Below, piece by piece: positions 1 through 12,315 of a DNA stretch of 64,000 bases; position 1 is the first letter of the stretch; the number at the start of each line of letters is the position of its first letter. The position numbers and the translations under genes are program-made. The DNA is from Aselliscus stoliczkanus (taxonomy: Eukaryota > Chordata > Mammalia > Chiroptera > Hipposideridae). The notes under the pieces were generated by a model. That model was given only the letters and a program-made list of their open reading frames with translations, did no database searches and was not told the origin of the DNA. The stretch spans positions 80,188,501 to 80,252,500 of the forward strand of contig CM066734.1 of the NCBI GenBank assembly GCA_033961575.1, written 5' to 3'.

Positions 1-180
1 AAGCAATGGTAGGAAATCACACAATTTAGGGATCAGCTAATAGAAATTAAAATTTGAGTACATGGAGGAAATATTTAAGTTAGATGAGGATATGCTGCTT
101 CTAGTTTAGAGTCTAAGAAACCAGAGACCATCAGTGGGTTTTACCAGGGAATAAGCAATTACTGTGAATCTCTCACATTC

Positions 181-300
181 TTTTTTTTTCTTTTTTTTTT
201 TTTTTTTAGGGCAGTGTCATTGGCCCTCATATGTGGGACCCGAACCTGGGCCGCTGACTTTCCAAGCCAGCGCTTAACCACAGCGCCACTCGGTGGGCCC
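181..300 (-). mobile_element. short tRNA-like SINE, full length
   Basis: Seen: a poly(T) run at the left, then the reverse complement of a ~95-bp SINE body with a B box (ggttcggg-type) and a head ending in gggccc. It is flanked by a perfect 10-bp duplication, tctcacattc, at 171-180 and 301-310. This fits L1-style target-primed insertion. It is the short family: the body stops at the gacactgccctc equivalent and goes straight into the A-tail. Non-coding. Confidence 0.9.
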
Positions 301-310
301 TCTCACATTC

Positions 311-981
311 TTAACTACTTCCCAGGCACTTTTTATCCAAGCAGAAAGGAGGCAATAAAAAAGGCAAGGAGAACATTCATGATGGCCACATTTTCTTAGA
401 AAGGCAAAGTTGTGCAGTAGTTCATTTTAAGTATAAACCTTTCTATTCTCCCTTTCAAATTCAGTCTTTACTCAGGGGGCACACATTGGTGTGGCACAAG
501 AATAAAATAAAAACCTTTTATTATATTAAGTAGAAACAAAATCTGGCATTTGAAAGCACTTAGGAAGATTGAATTTCACATGAAACTGTCAGACACCAAA
601 TATTGAATATTCTATTCTTTGCATCAAGCTGTGATAACATGGATGCTTAGCAGCAAGCAAGTCAGATACCAAGTGACTGTGGAATACTACAATGCCACAA
701 AAGGGACAGCGATTTGTTGGGGTGGTTGAGCATTAAGATTTAATATTAGTAAGTTCTCCTGTAGATGTACACAGCTTCTTGTATAATGATTGCACATCTT
801 CACTGGCTATTGGTCTCAGTGGGCAGAGTCCATCTATATACCAATCCTTGTGTGCACAAACATGCGTAACTTGTACATTCATTTCAAGGTGGTATTATAA
901 AAGACAGTGATTTTATTATGGATGTTCAAATTTCAAGATTATACTGTCATCTTTTGTAACATTCTGTTTTGAATATATCTT

Positions 982-1035
<54 letters not shown>

Positions 1036-1869
1036 CCAATATTTATGTTATGGATGTGTAGCTTTTAGACAACTATTAAGTTTTGGTTTATTTTTTACCA
1101 ATATTTTCTATAGTATATCTTTTGTAATTTGTTACCAAGGCTATTAAATAATATTAATAACTTAATAAAATAAATTTTTCAAAAGTCTCTCTACTTCTCT
1201 ACCTGAGGATATAGCAAATGCTCCCTAAAATCTCATTGACTTTAAAATACTTGAAGAGATAATTAGAACAGTTGAGCTTTTAAATATATAAAATTTTACT
1301 AAAGGTTATATTTTCCTAAAGTTGTATTGAATTTAAATTTAAATTGTAAGCTAAGTGAAAAGAAATAGTACAGTGAAGATCTACTATTATTTAAAAACAA
1401 ACAAACAAAACTAATAATTACATCAGCCCTGGTTTTTGCTGTTCCAAATGTCCAAGAAGTCAGAAGCATTCCACGTGGTGTTTCCCACAGGATCTTCTCA
1501 TCCCTCTGCTGTAAACACAAAAAAAGCAGACATCACACATTCCTTGTAGACTAAGTAAACTGCAATCTAGAGCTCTGGCTTACCAAGGGTTAGAGAGTAG
1601 GCTTTCAACAGTACTAAAAATAAATTTACACCTCCTTTTGCAATTTTCCTGTGCTTTACATTCCACTTTACTTTTTGCACTAACAACGCAAAATGGAGAC
1701 TATAATAATAAAAAAGGTTCATATCTTAGGCATTAGATGTAGAATGATACTTTCATAGTGCACTTATGTAACTGGATTGTCATGCAATGACATGTACATC
1801 TAATTTCAGCTCTTTGCTTAAGACTCACCCAATTGCTCATAAATTCTTGTCGTTTTTAAAATGCAGTAA
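311..1869. other. AT-rich sequence, no gene seen
   Basis: There is no ORF with recognisable protein similarity and no clear repeat apart from the TG tract at 983-1036. Short open frames here look random. Confidence 0.6.
983..1036. repeat. (TG)n microsatellite
   Basis: About 45 bp of alternating TG, ending in a short GC-alternating stretch (gcgcgc). Alternating purine-pyrimidine DNA of this kind can adopt Z-form. Confidence 0.95.
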
Positions 1870-2076
1870 CTGAATAATTGTGCTTTAAGTGGACGAAATG
1901 GTTAATTTGGACACACAATGATATGAAAAAGACAATGAAAAACAATAACAGGGTAGTTTATGCCAGGTGTAATAATTTAATAATTCTGCATTAAGTGGCA
2001 GAAATGGTTAATTTGGACACATACTGATAAAAAAAAAAAAGACAATGGAAATCAGTGATTGGGCAGTTTATTCCAG
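1870..2076. repeat. local direct duplication, ~100-bp unit, ~106-bp period
   Basis: Two adjacent diverged copies, 1870-1965 and about 1978-2076. Both hold gaaatggttaatttggacac (at 1895 and 2001) followed by an A-rich stretch, gacaatg and a ...gtttat.ccag end. They differ by scattered substitutions and an A-run expansion in the second copy. I know of no repeat family for it. Confidence 0.75.
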
Positions 2077-2400
2077 TAAAATAAAACAAATGTGCCAGAA
2101 GTTGGAATGCCATATGGAAAAATCAAACCTGTTTTCATAACCAGGATGGAGAAAAATCTGTAAAGTGTTATTTTTGTTGCATATTCATGACCTGATAAAT
2201 TGTGTTAGTTGCTAAAAGAATGAGAAGTCAACCTCAAGAGTGGATTTACTGCGATAGGAGTAGAGCATGTTAAGAATAGCAATACAGTTTTAGGAATCTA
2301 TCCAGATGGTAGTTCAAGGTTGTTGCTGCTTTTTTTTTCTGTCACTTAGAACTGGTAGAACACAGAAAAGCCTTCATTTTTTTCTTATTAAAACATATTT

Positions 2401-2846
2401 CCCGGCTGGCTGAGTGGCACATTGGTTAAGAGCTGGCTTGGGATGCCAGCTCTGAGCATCAGGGCCCCGGTTCGGATCCCACATATGAGGGCCAGTGACA
2501 CTGCCCTCTCAGCTAAGATGGTGAACAACAGTTCTACCTGGAGCTGGGCCACCGGCAACGTTGTAGCTGCAGCCCCTGCTGCAGCGGGCTGCCATAGGCT
2601 ACAGTGAGTGGCCAGCAGCCAGGGTGAGCAGCTGGCAGCTAGTGTGAGCTGCCAAGAGCCACTGTGAGCGGCCATCCAGAAGCCCACGACCAATCTGCCT
2701 CACCCGAGAAGAGAGCAACAATGATACCAACATGGGCCAGTGAAGCAACGTCCTCCACAACTAGACTGAAGAACAAAAGGATAGCAACTTGTCTGTTCCC
2801 CTCCCCCAATTTCCCAATAAAATCTTTAAAAAAACAAACAAAACGT
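2401..2846 (+). mobile_element. long composite SINE, copy A
   Basis: Modules in order: tRNA-like head (2401-2507, A box ggttaagagctgg, B box ggttcggatcc); a gctaagatggtgaac module; a GC-rich body; a VNTR-like core of four ~19-bp units at about 2602-2679 built on gtgagc..gcca; then a cacaactag...gaagaacaaaa module, a single pyrimidine-rich tail unit and AATAAA before the A-tail. Possible imperfect duplication aaaacatatttcc / aaaacgtttttcc. It shares its head with the short SINEs and its full body with the elements at 23.9 and 42.4 kb. Open frames on both strands here are repeat sequence. Confidence 0.85.
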
Positions 2847-4039
2847 TTTTCCATGTCTTTTCCACATTTATAACACAGAAATCTGAAAAAGTTTGAGTCA
2901 TTTAATGTGTCTTTAATTTTATGTACCACATGCTATATTATTCTAGAAGTGACTCCTGCTGCACAGCTCCAACCATAAATGAAATACTTTTTGTTTTGTT
3001 GTTATTGGTGGCTTTTGCACAGGACATAGAAGGAATTTAACTGCTAAGATTTTAAGTCCAAACAAATGTGGACAAATTAATTTTAGACACACATTTCCAA
3101 CCACGACCTTTTGAAACTTCCAAGTTCAGGTCAAATGTAATTTAAAACCATCAATTTTACATACAAACCATGAATACTCTTTTTAGTGCTAGCTTTCATC
3201 AGATTATACAAGGGAAATTTAAGAGAATAAAGACAAAAGCTACTAAGCAAATAATTCCTGGCATTTTGTTGTTGCTGCTGCTGTTGTTTTAATAAAGGAA
3301 TAAATAGAAGAGTTTGTATTATAATGACTAAACTATCAAAAAGATGCCAAATTGAGGATTAAGTGAAAGCAGCATATGGATACTTTTTAGCAATTATCCA
3401 AAGCTTTGGCTTGACTTGCTTGGGTAACTCAAGATTCATTCAAGGAAACCTGTTTTAGTAATTTTAGAATGAGCTTTCTTTTAAAAGTTCTCCGAAGTAT
3501 TTTCATCTCCTAGAAATATATGGAGCCTTTTGGAATTTCAGGATGAGCCAAATGGCCTGGCTTCAAAAATAAGGATTCAACTAGCCTTCTTCTTTTAAGT
3601 TGGTGACTTCAGAAAACAAATACCTGTCTTTTAGTGTTCTAACATGGATAAACAAGTCAGGACTCATCAAGAACTTCGGTAAAGCTATAATAGTTGCGAC
3701 ATCATGTTCATGCAATTACAAATTATTCTGTGCAATTGCTATTTACAGGCCTTTGTCAGAAGCATGCCTTATGGCTCCACTGTGATCTGAAATAATAAAG
3801 GATGTGCACCAAACTAATTGTACAAAGAAATTTAATGGTGTGCTGTCCATTAATACATTCTAACTATATTCAATAATATCCATTAGTGTCAACTTCTAGG
3901 ACAATAAGTTTTTTCCCATTTGTTACAGGAATATTTTGGCTATAATAAAATAATAAATATATATTCCATTAATATGGAATAGAAGCAAAATACAAAACGG
4001 AAATAACAGTACTCTTTTAAAACATAAAAAGTTGCAGAA
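2847..4039. other. AT-rich sequence, no gene seen
   Basis: No recognisable gene or young repeat. A short GTTGTTGCTGCTGCTG-like run lies near 3268. Confidence 0.55.
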
Positions 4040-4270
4040 TATGATTTAGATTCTCTTGCTCTAGTGCAGTATCAGACCAGACTTCTTTGAAATACATTAT
4101 CCTTATATTCACATGTTCTTCCTTCTGGACTGAAAGCTCCATGAGGACAAGAACTATAACTCTGTCATCACCGCTATATTTTTCTACCAATTACAGTGTT
4201 CACTACAAAGAATAAGTCCTGAAAATGGTTTTGAGTAAATATAACTTTCCCTAAAACTTGATGAATTGAG
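4040..4270 (+). mobile_element. old L2 LINE 3'-end fragment (probable)
   Basis: The stretch around ctggactgaaagctccatgaggacaag and the following tgagtaaatata resemble the conserved 3' end of ancient L2 elements in mammals. Heavily diverged; assignment from memory. Confidence 0.45.
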
Positions 4271-4754
4271 GCACAGATTTTTGGACTGATGTGAATTTAC
4301 CAATAGATGAACAGATTTCAAAGATAAGTCACCCATTTTTAGAAGTGGTTGTGCATTTTACATTTTTCTTAATAATGAATACGTTTCTTAATAATGAGCC
4401 AAAGTTACATGTTATATGGATCCATATTCTCTCTATGGATATGGACCCATATGCTACATAGATCTAAAACAATATGTTATATCAAACTGGTTCAGTATTC
4501 CGATACCCAGTATTTACATAATTAGCATATAAACAAAGCACTATAATCCCTGCATTTTGAGGCCAATGCTGAATACTATGTGTAAAATCACTCTCTCTTT
4601 TTTTCTCAAATAATAGTGTTGACCCTCCAGGGGAAGTCAATAGTTTTAACCTAGAATAACTCTGAACATTGTGTCATTTCTGAGAGGAATACAGATTTCT
4701 AAACAATTTTTTAAGGTTTTTTTCATTTAATATTGAAAACAAACCAAGGATAAA

Positions 4755-4990
4755 ATTATATGCCTATTTTAGCAGGTGATAATAACCACAAAGATAATAA
4801 AATAATCACAATAACTATTACTCTTTTCAAGCAGCCATGAATTGTCAGGCAATGTAAAAAGTATCTTACACACATTATCTTATGCAATCCTGACATACAC
4901 TTTATAGATAAATTAACTTTCAAGTAACATACAGTAAGATTAACCATTTATTCAAAGTTACATGATTGAATTAAAGATTTAACATGAGGT
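4755..4990 (-). mobile_element. old MIR-like SINE fragment
   Basis: The order of a tcaggcaatgt motif, an acacattatct motif and a late tacatgattgaa motif follows the antisense core of MIR. Very diverged. Confidence 0.4.
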
Positions 4991-5945
4991 TTATTGAATG
5001 CTCAAACACATATATTTTCCACTGTTCAATATGCCTTTAGTTATATAACTAACATATATATTAACGCTGCAAATCCAAGATGCAATTGCCATTCACCATG
5101 TTTGTTTCTCTGATTGCGATTTTCATTTAATGTCATTAAAAAGTAATTTTTCTTGAGTAAATTCATCAGCAACTATCATAATCTATCCAAATAAGACAAA
5201 TTGCATATTTAGTAATAAATTTCCTGACATTGCATATGATACTTAAGCCTTTAGTTGATATCAAGGAGCGTTACCAGTTTTGACTGAAGGAAAAAAGGAA
5301 GACTGTTCCACAGTATAATGAAGAGAATATTCAATGTGACAAAAACAAATAATGTCCCCATATAAACACATACCAATCCCCAAAAAAGTTTTCAAAATTC
5401 ATCTAGTCCACAAAAGTGTTATAGAATACAAGAATAAATGGTGACTAGCAACTAATTGTATATTGATTCTTACTTATTCATTTTGAGATTGTTTCATTAT
5501 TTTCATTTTGTCTAAGAATGCTTATTGATTGTATTGATTATATTTTCTCACATGTATTAGGATTTTCGTTTGCCAATTCATTTAGTATTCTTTTAAATTT
5601 TTTTTTTCCTGCTCACTCCTGTTACTGACTTTAAAGATTGGAGGAGCATCACGCTCCCTAATATCAGTTATTAACCTCATATTTGTCCAAGAAAAACATC
5701 CAAATTTGTATCTCCTAATCCTTTACCAAAGTCTGGGACATTTTTAAATATAAACATCCTTAAATAATGTATCCAATGAACAAAATGTCATTTTATCCTT
5801 GATTGCAGGATAAACAAGTTAGGCAGGAGAACTGTTCTGCAGAAGTGGTACATGAGATATCTAAAGCCATTTGCAAACCTATGGGCAGCATTTAGCAGTT
5901 TTGTCTATAACATATAGGCACTTATTTAATTGAAAAGAAATTTGT

Positions 5946-5946
<1 letters not shown>
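4991..5946. other. AT-rich sequence, no gene seen
   Basis: No recognisable gene or repeat family. Poly(T) near 5600 is short and has no SINE attached. Confidence 0.55.

Positions 5947-5947
<1 letters not shown>

Positions 5948-5994
<47 letters not shown>
5948..5994. repeat. (CA)n microsatellite
   Basis: About 46 bp of uninterrupted CA. Confidence 0.95.
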
Positions 5995-5996
<2 letters not shown>

Positions 5997-7589
5997 CTCA
6001 AAATCTTCCCAAGATAACTAATGAAAGTTACTTTCCATCAGGCGGCTCTTAGCCCTTTCTGTAGACGCATGGTCTGCATCTTTACCCGAGTCCAAGGTCA
6101 GTATGTTTCCACAAAAACTGTTATTTAGTGGTAACTGTGGTATGTTTATAAAATATTTCTTATTTTGTAATATAGGGAATACTGACTAGAGAATAAAGTG
6201 AGTTTCTGAGCTGAATTTATCCCTGGCATATGGAGAATTTCAAAGTGAACTCAGTTGTATCTATGGCAAGTTCAGCACCTAATTTCCCTTTACTAGTTTT
6301 CACACCTTAATAAAGGTTGGTGATAAAAAAAAAGCAGTGGAGGCTAGGACATATGAAAACACATATTTACAGCATCCCTGCCAAGTGACGTGCGTCCAGA
6401 TGATGAAAATGAGTGCATCTCCCTTTAATTATGTTTAGTTCTGTTCAATATTTTATTCAAAGTAATTTTATTCTTTTAATCCTTATGCTATTTAATTCCC
6501 TTTCTTTAATGTGCATATTCTGATAACTACATTTTTCAGCAATGCATTCTGGTACTTCATCAAAATCCATGTCTTTTTCTTCCAGAGGACACAGACTTGA
6601 TATGTTTTCCAGGCTCCATTGCAGGTGTGGTTTTGTGAGTGAGTCCAGGTTATTGCATTTGAGAAGAAATGATAGTGCTACTTTGATAGCAGAACATGAA
6701 AATCTCCCATGTACTCTCACTCTTCCTCTTTCCTCTTCCTCCATCTGGAAACTGAAGATGGCAATTTAGGCTTGACTATGCAGGTTGACCTTGAAAGCCA
6801 ATGCTGAAGATGGCAAAATGTCTGGCAAACTGAGTGCCTGGAAGATTCTGAAGTAGAACAGCCCACAAATATATGCACACCTGCAGATGTTCTATTATAA
6901 GCCCTGAAATGCTGGTGTCTATTTGTTACTATAGCCTAGATGACATAAACTAATGCAGTATCTGTGAGATTCTTAGAAAATTGATGATTTATAAATCTTG
7001 ACAGCTTAAGGATTTTATTTTCTTTAACTCTTCAGCCTTCGAAGTTTTGTGATTTTGTGAGGGACAGTGATTAGTTGATTTCTTTCTCCTATCTGAATGA
7101 TTGTTTTGCCATAGAATAACACAGCTAATTGGTAGGAAGTTCAACTCATAACATGAATACAATAAATGGCTAACAGATATTGAATATTTGGAAGTTAAGC
7201 TTTTCCCTTTGGGGTAAAAAGGTCTGATTTATATTCAATTATCTAATTAATGGTCACCACTCACCTTTGCCTGAAATGGTTACACAGGGAAACCACTGTA
7301 TATTTAAAGATATAAAACATAGTTAATTTCCATTTCATAGCCAACATCTGACTAAACAATCAAATAAACTTTAACACTGCCTATAAGTATTCAACAGCGT
7401 TTGAGATTTTTTGTCACCTAGATAGTGTAGCAGGAATAACATATTATAAAGCCCTTTTTTCATGAACCATTCATAGAAAGTAAGTAAATTGGAGTTAAGT
7501 ACCTGTTCAGTGATAGTGGATATAGACTTACTTGAGGAAATGTCTTGCTCTCTGTGGCATATATAATCATAATAACAGTTAATGCTCAC
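5995..7589. other. AT-rich sequence, no gene seen
   Basis: Open frames of 95 aa (minus, 6457-6744) and 75 aa (plus) overlap antisense to each other. Neither resembles a known protein or has gene-like flanks. Confidence 0.5.
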
Positions 7590-7795
7590 CTGAGAGTTTG
7601 CTATATGTCATGCACTATTCTATGTGCATTACATGTGTTAACTCGTGTAATGCTCTCAGTGACTTTACAAGAGTTTACACATTTTACAAAGGAGGATAGT
7701 GACTGTAAGAGATATTAAATATCTTGCCCAAGTTTACACAATTAGAAGTGACAGAAAAGTGATTTAAGTCCAGTTGATCTGTATCCATAATCTAG
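7590..7795 (-). mobile_element. MIR SINE, old
   Basis: Antisense MIR features in the right order: a gtcatgcactattctatg motif, an actcgtgtaatgctctcag motif, acattttacaaaggagga and tcttgcccaagtttacaca. The last two match the most conserved MIR core. Diverged, as expected for a mammal-wide repeat. Confidence 0.7.
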
Positions 7796-9002
7796 TATAC
7801 ACACTTTTATTTTCTTAAAGTTCTGTAAATCAGAGTCCAACAAGGTCTCACTGGTTTAGAATCAAAGTGTCCACAAAATTGTGTTCCCTTTTGGAAGCTC
7901 TAGGGAAGAATACATTTTCTTGCTTTTCCCACCATTCCTTGGCTTGTGCCACTTCCCTCTACTTTCAAAGCCAGTAATGGTAGCTGGAGTCCTTCTTACA
8001 TTGCCACATCGTGACCTCCTCTTCTAGCTCTCTTTTAACTTTTATAGACTTATGCGATTACATTGCACTCCCAGATAATTCAGAATAATCTTTCCATCTT
8101 AGAATCATTAATTCCATTACATCTTCAAATTCCTTTTTGCCATGTAAGTTAACATATTTACAGGTTCCAGTTTAGGGTTCTAGGTAGTTTCATTTTAAAC
8201 ATTTTTGCCAGGGCGAAAATGCGTGCAGCAAACATAACTGTGACAAAGATGTTTACAGCAAAACTACCAGGCATGGTTTCACATACTCAGAGCCTCTTCA
8301 AGCACCACTTTTTTATAATAGTTTTTTTGAGAAATTATATGTTTTTTTTCATCCTGCAGGTTGATTCAAACAGTTAAAACGTATATTCTATTGGCTGAAA
8401 ACAAATCACACTAAGTCAACTCCATATTCTAATCGAGGAAAAAAACACACAACACATTATTACTTAAAGCTTTCTTTTCAAAAAAATCACAATTTTTCAG
8501 AGTTGAAAGCTTTTTCTGCAATCTTCAACCACCTGTTTGAATCTATTCCAGAAAATGTCCATTACATATTCTCACAAATTCGGAAATTTATATGCTAGAC
8601 AGACTCTAAGCATGGTGGTACAGATAAGACAAAAACAAGAAAGTTCAGAATATGGGTCAAATGATAGAACAAATGTCAGAAAATATTCAGCAGTAGTCAA
8701 TGCAAGGGATCCTTCAAATGCTGATCATAGAGTCTGATATATAGGTTATCAACAAATATTGATTAATTGAATGAAACAGATGAATGAATAACCAAACCAA
8801 TCCATGAATAAATAATTATAACAGAAAGAGAATCATGGACAAAATGGTGAGTTGGTAGGTATAACAACTTAAGGGCAACCCTCAGCATTTAAGGATACCT
8901 CTCAGGATTATTTCAGTATCCTATGTTATTAGAAAATTTAATACTATAGGAATATTTAACAATAGATAATAAACACATAGCAATACATTTTTATAAGGAT
9001 TT
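7796..9002. other. single-copy-like sequence, no gene seen
   Basis: No recognisable coding region or repeat. The 66-aa frame at 8537-8737 has no family resemblance. Confidence 0.5.
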
Positions 9003-9091
9003 TTTTAAAAATTATTAATTTTATTGGGATAACATTGGTTAGTAAAATTATATAGGTTTAAAGTGTACACTCATATAATACATCATTTATG

Positions 9092-9172
9092 TTGGATTGT
9101 CGGAAAAGTCATGATGCATTTTTGCAACGGAAAACATAGAAAAAATATGTCATGGCCTTTCCAATAACCCAA
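9092..9172 (+). mobile_element. 81-bp mariner-type MITE, copy 1, inside L1
   Basis: Terminal inverted repeats: left ttggattgtcggaaaagtca, right end ...ggcctttccaataacccaa, with an imperfectly palindromic body. A TA lies at 9173-9174 and a TG (decayed TA) at 9090-9091. The L1 3' ends near 49650 and 30770 run straight through this site without the insert, so they act as related empty sites. No coding capacity. Confidence 0.88.
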
Positions 9173-10134
9173 TATATTGCATTGTATGTTTCCTCCCAAA
9201 CTCAATTCTCCCATCACCATATATTTGGCCCCCTTTACTCTCTTTTACCACCCTCCATCCTCTGGTAACCACTAAGCTGCTGTCTGTCTATGAGTTTTTG
9301 TTTGTTTGTCTTATACAGTTGTTGCTTTCAGTTTTATATCCCATATATGAGTGGAATCACTTTTCTGTCTTATTCTCCACTTTTTCTGTCTTATTTCACT
9401 TACAATGATAATTTCAAGATCCATCCATGTTCTCATAAATGGCAGTATTTCATCTTGCCTTATGGCCAAGTAATATTCCATTGTATGTATGTACTATATT
9501 TTCTTTATCCAATCTTCTATTGAAGGACACTTTGGTTGTTTCCATGTTTTGGTCACAGTGAATAATGAGGCAATAAATATAGGCATACATATATCTTTAT
9601 GGATAAATGTTTTCAGATTTCTTGGATAGATACCCAGAAGAGGGATTGCTGGGTCATATAGTAATTCTATTCTTAGTTTTTTGAGGAACTTCCATACTGT
9701 TTCCCATAGTGGCTGTACAAATCTACATTCCCACCAGCTAGCTGTGTGTAAGGATTTCTTTTTTTTCCACAGCCTCTCCAACACCTGCTATTACTTGTCT
9801 TGTTGACAATACCCATTCTAACAAGTATGTGGTGGTATTTCACTGTATTTTATATTTTCATTTCCCAAATAGCTAGTGAAGTTGAACATTTTTCATATAT
9901 CAATTGGCCACTTGTATGTCTTCTTGGGAAAAGTGTCTGTTCAGGTCCTCTGCTCATTTTTTAATTGGATTGTTGTTTTATGATGTTGTTGAGTTGTCTG
10001 AGTTCTTTATAGATTTTGGATATTAACTTCTTATCGGAGGAATTCTTGGCAAATATCTTTTCCCATTCAATTGGTTGCCTCTTTGTTTTCTTGATGGTTT
10101 CTTTTGTTGTGCACAAGCTTTTTAGTTTGATATA

Positions 10135-10215
10135 TTGGGTTGTTGGAAAAGTCATGACATGTTTTTTCTATGTTTTTCATTGCAAAAATGCATCATGACT
10201 TTTCTGACAACCCAA
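10135..10215 (-). mobile_element. 81-bp mariner-type MITE, copy 2, inside L1
   Basis: Begins ttgggttgttggaaaagtca and ends gacttttctgacaacccaa, with TA at 10133-10134 and 10216-10217. It is the reverse complement of copy 1 over its whole length (81 bp each), with few differences. Better preserved ends than copy 1. Confidence 0.9.
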
Positions 10216-10454
10216 TAGTTCTAATCACTAATTTGCTTTTACTTTCCTTGTCTTTCAGGTCAAATTCATAAAATTCTCTCTAAACCCAATATCCATAAAT
10301 TTAGTATGTATTTTTTTTTCTATGCAATTTATTGTTTTAGGTCTTATGTTTAGGTCTTTAATTTATTTTGAGTTAATTTTGGTATATGGTGACATGTAGC
10401 AGTCTAGTCTCATTCTTTTGCATGTGGCTTTCCAATTTCCCCAGTTTTGTCTAT

Positions 10455-10577
10455 TTATTTATTTATTTTTTCTTATTTTTTTTTGAGGACAGTGTCACTG
10501 GCCCTCATATGTGAGACCCGAACTGGGGCCGCTGGCCTCCCAAGCCAGCGCTCAACCACCGCGCCACTCGGCCAGCC
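10455..10577 (-). mobile_element. short SINE inserted in L1
   Basis: A T-rich left end, then the antisense short SINE body to ggccagccc. It is flanked by imperfect copies of cccagttttgt.tatt (about 10439 and 10578), which is L1 sequence, so the SINE landed in the L1. Confidence 0.88.
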
Positions 10578-11244
10578 CCCCAGTTTTGTTTATTGAATAG
10601 GCTTTCCTTTCTCCATTGTATGTTTTTGGATCTTCATGAAAAATTATCTGCCCATAATATGTGGTTTTATTTCTGGGTTCTCAGTTTTACCCCATTGTTC
10701 TGTGTTTCTGTTTTTAGCAAATACTATGCTGGTTTGATCATTTTCTCTTTATAGTATAAATTGATGCCAGGGGGTTTGATACCTCCAGCCTTGTTCTTTT
10801 TTTCTCAGGATTGCTTTGTCTATTCAGTGTCTTTTCTGAGTCCTTACAAATCTGATGATTTTTTTGCTCTATTTCTTAAAAAAAAAAGGCCACTGGGATT
10901 TTGACGGGGACTGCATTAAATCTGTATATTGCTCTGAGTAATATGGCCATTGTAACTCTGCTGATTCTTCCAATCCATGTATACAGAATAACTTTCCATT
11001 TCTGTGTGTTTTCTTCAATTTCATTTAGTAATGTTTTATAGTTTTCAGTGTACAGTCCTTCATTTCCTTAGTTAAATTTTATTCCTAGTATTTTATTCTT
11101 TTTTTTGTAAATGCAAAAGGAATTTTTTTTTCATTTCTTATCTGCAATTTCATTGTTGGTTTATAGGAATGCACTGGATTTTTGTACACTGATTTTGTAT
11201 CCTGCAACTTCACTGTATATGTACAATGTTTCTAATAGTTTACG

Positions 11245-11256
11245 TGTTTGTGTGTG

Positions 11257-11294
<38 letters not shown>
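11245..11294. repeat. (TG)n microsatellite within L1
   Basis: About 50 bp of TG with one interruption (gcatg), expanded inside L1 ORF2 sequence. Confidence 0.93.
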
Positions 11295-11295
<1 letters not shown>

Positions 11296-11710
11296 TCGTC
11301 AGGGTTTTTTTTATATAAAATATCATGTCATCTGCAAAAACTGACAATTTGACTTATTCATTTCCAATTTGGGTGTCTTTTATTTCTCTCTCTTGCCTGA
11401 TTGCTCTGGTCGGACTTCCAATACTATGTTGAATAACAGTGATGAGAGGGCACATCACTGTCTTGTTCCTGATCTTAGAGGAAAAGCTCTCTGTTTTTCA
11501 CTATTATGAGTTAAAGCACATAATTCATATGGCCTTTATTATGTAGAGGTACTTTCCTTCTATACCCATTATTAAGTGTTTGACCTTAAAAGAATATTGT
11601 ATCTTGTCAAATGCTTTTCTGCATCTATTGATATGATCATATGATTCTTATGCTTTATTTTGTTTATATAGTATATCATATTTATCAATTTGCATATGTT
11701 GAACAACATA

Positions 11711-12315
11711 CTACTGAAGAATGACTGTGTCAAAGAAAAAAAATAAAAGGAGAGATCAAAAGATACATAGAAACAATTGAGAATGAAAATACAACATATA
11801 ATTATTGGGATACTGCAAAAGCAGTAATAAGAGGGAAATTTATACCATTACAGGCCTATCTCAAGAAACAAGAAAAATCCTAAATAAACAACTTAGCATT
11901 ATATCTTAAAGAACTTGAAAAAAAGGAACAAATGAAATCCAAAGTCAGCAGAAGAAAGAAAAATGAGAGTAGAATTAAATGAAACAGAGAACAAAAAGAC
12001 AATAGAAAAAAATTAATGCAACAAAGAAGTGATTCTTTTAAAAAAATGATAAAATTGACAAGTGCCCCTGTCCCCAGCTCAACACTAAGGATAAAATGGA
12101 AAATACTTAAATAAACAAAAACAGAAATGAAAGAGGTTACAGCAGTTACCACAGAAATACAAAGGATCATACAAAAATATTATGAAAAGCTATATGTCAC
12201 CGAATTCAATAACCTAGAAGAAATGGACAAGTTCTTAGAAATGCATAACCTTCCTAGACTGAATCACAAAGAACTGCAAAATCTAAGTAGAGCGATCAAC
12301 AGAAAGAATAAGTAA
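11711..12315 (+). mobile_element. inverted 5' segment of the same LINE-1
   Basis: From 11711 the ORF2 sequence reads in sense on the plus strand (tatctcaagaaacaagaaaa, then a 62-aa frame at 12127-12315 with RIIQKYYEKLY and NLEEMDKFLE), whereas the adjoining 9003-11710 is antisense. This part lies upstream of the reverse-transcriptase palm in ORF2, so both segments are parts of one element joined head to head. That is the classic product of twin priming. I found no convincing target-site duplication. Confidence 0.85.

Larger units (their letters stand above)
9003..11710 (-). mobile_element. LINE-1, 3' part (3' UTR and ORF2 C-terminal region)
   Basis: A run of T/A at 9003 marks the 3' A-tail of a minus-strand L1. 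The 3' UTR (to about 9490) matches the L1 3' ends at 30.7 and 49.4 kb in this window. Degenerate ORF2 follows. Minus frames at 9494-9784 and 9961-10155 carry the typical ORF2 C-terminal signatures ([27 protein letters not shown]). Many stops and frameshifts mean it makes no protein. It is interrupted by two MITEs, one SINE and an expanded TG tract. At about 11710 the orientation switches (see next feature). Confidence 0.9.

Noticed and set aside
9003..12315. Two separate L1 insertions in opposite directions
   Set aside because: The two parts cover adjoining ORF2 regions with no A-tail between them, so one twin-primed insertion is simpler.
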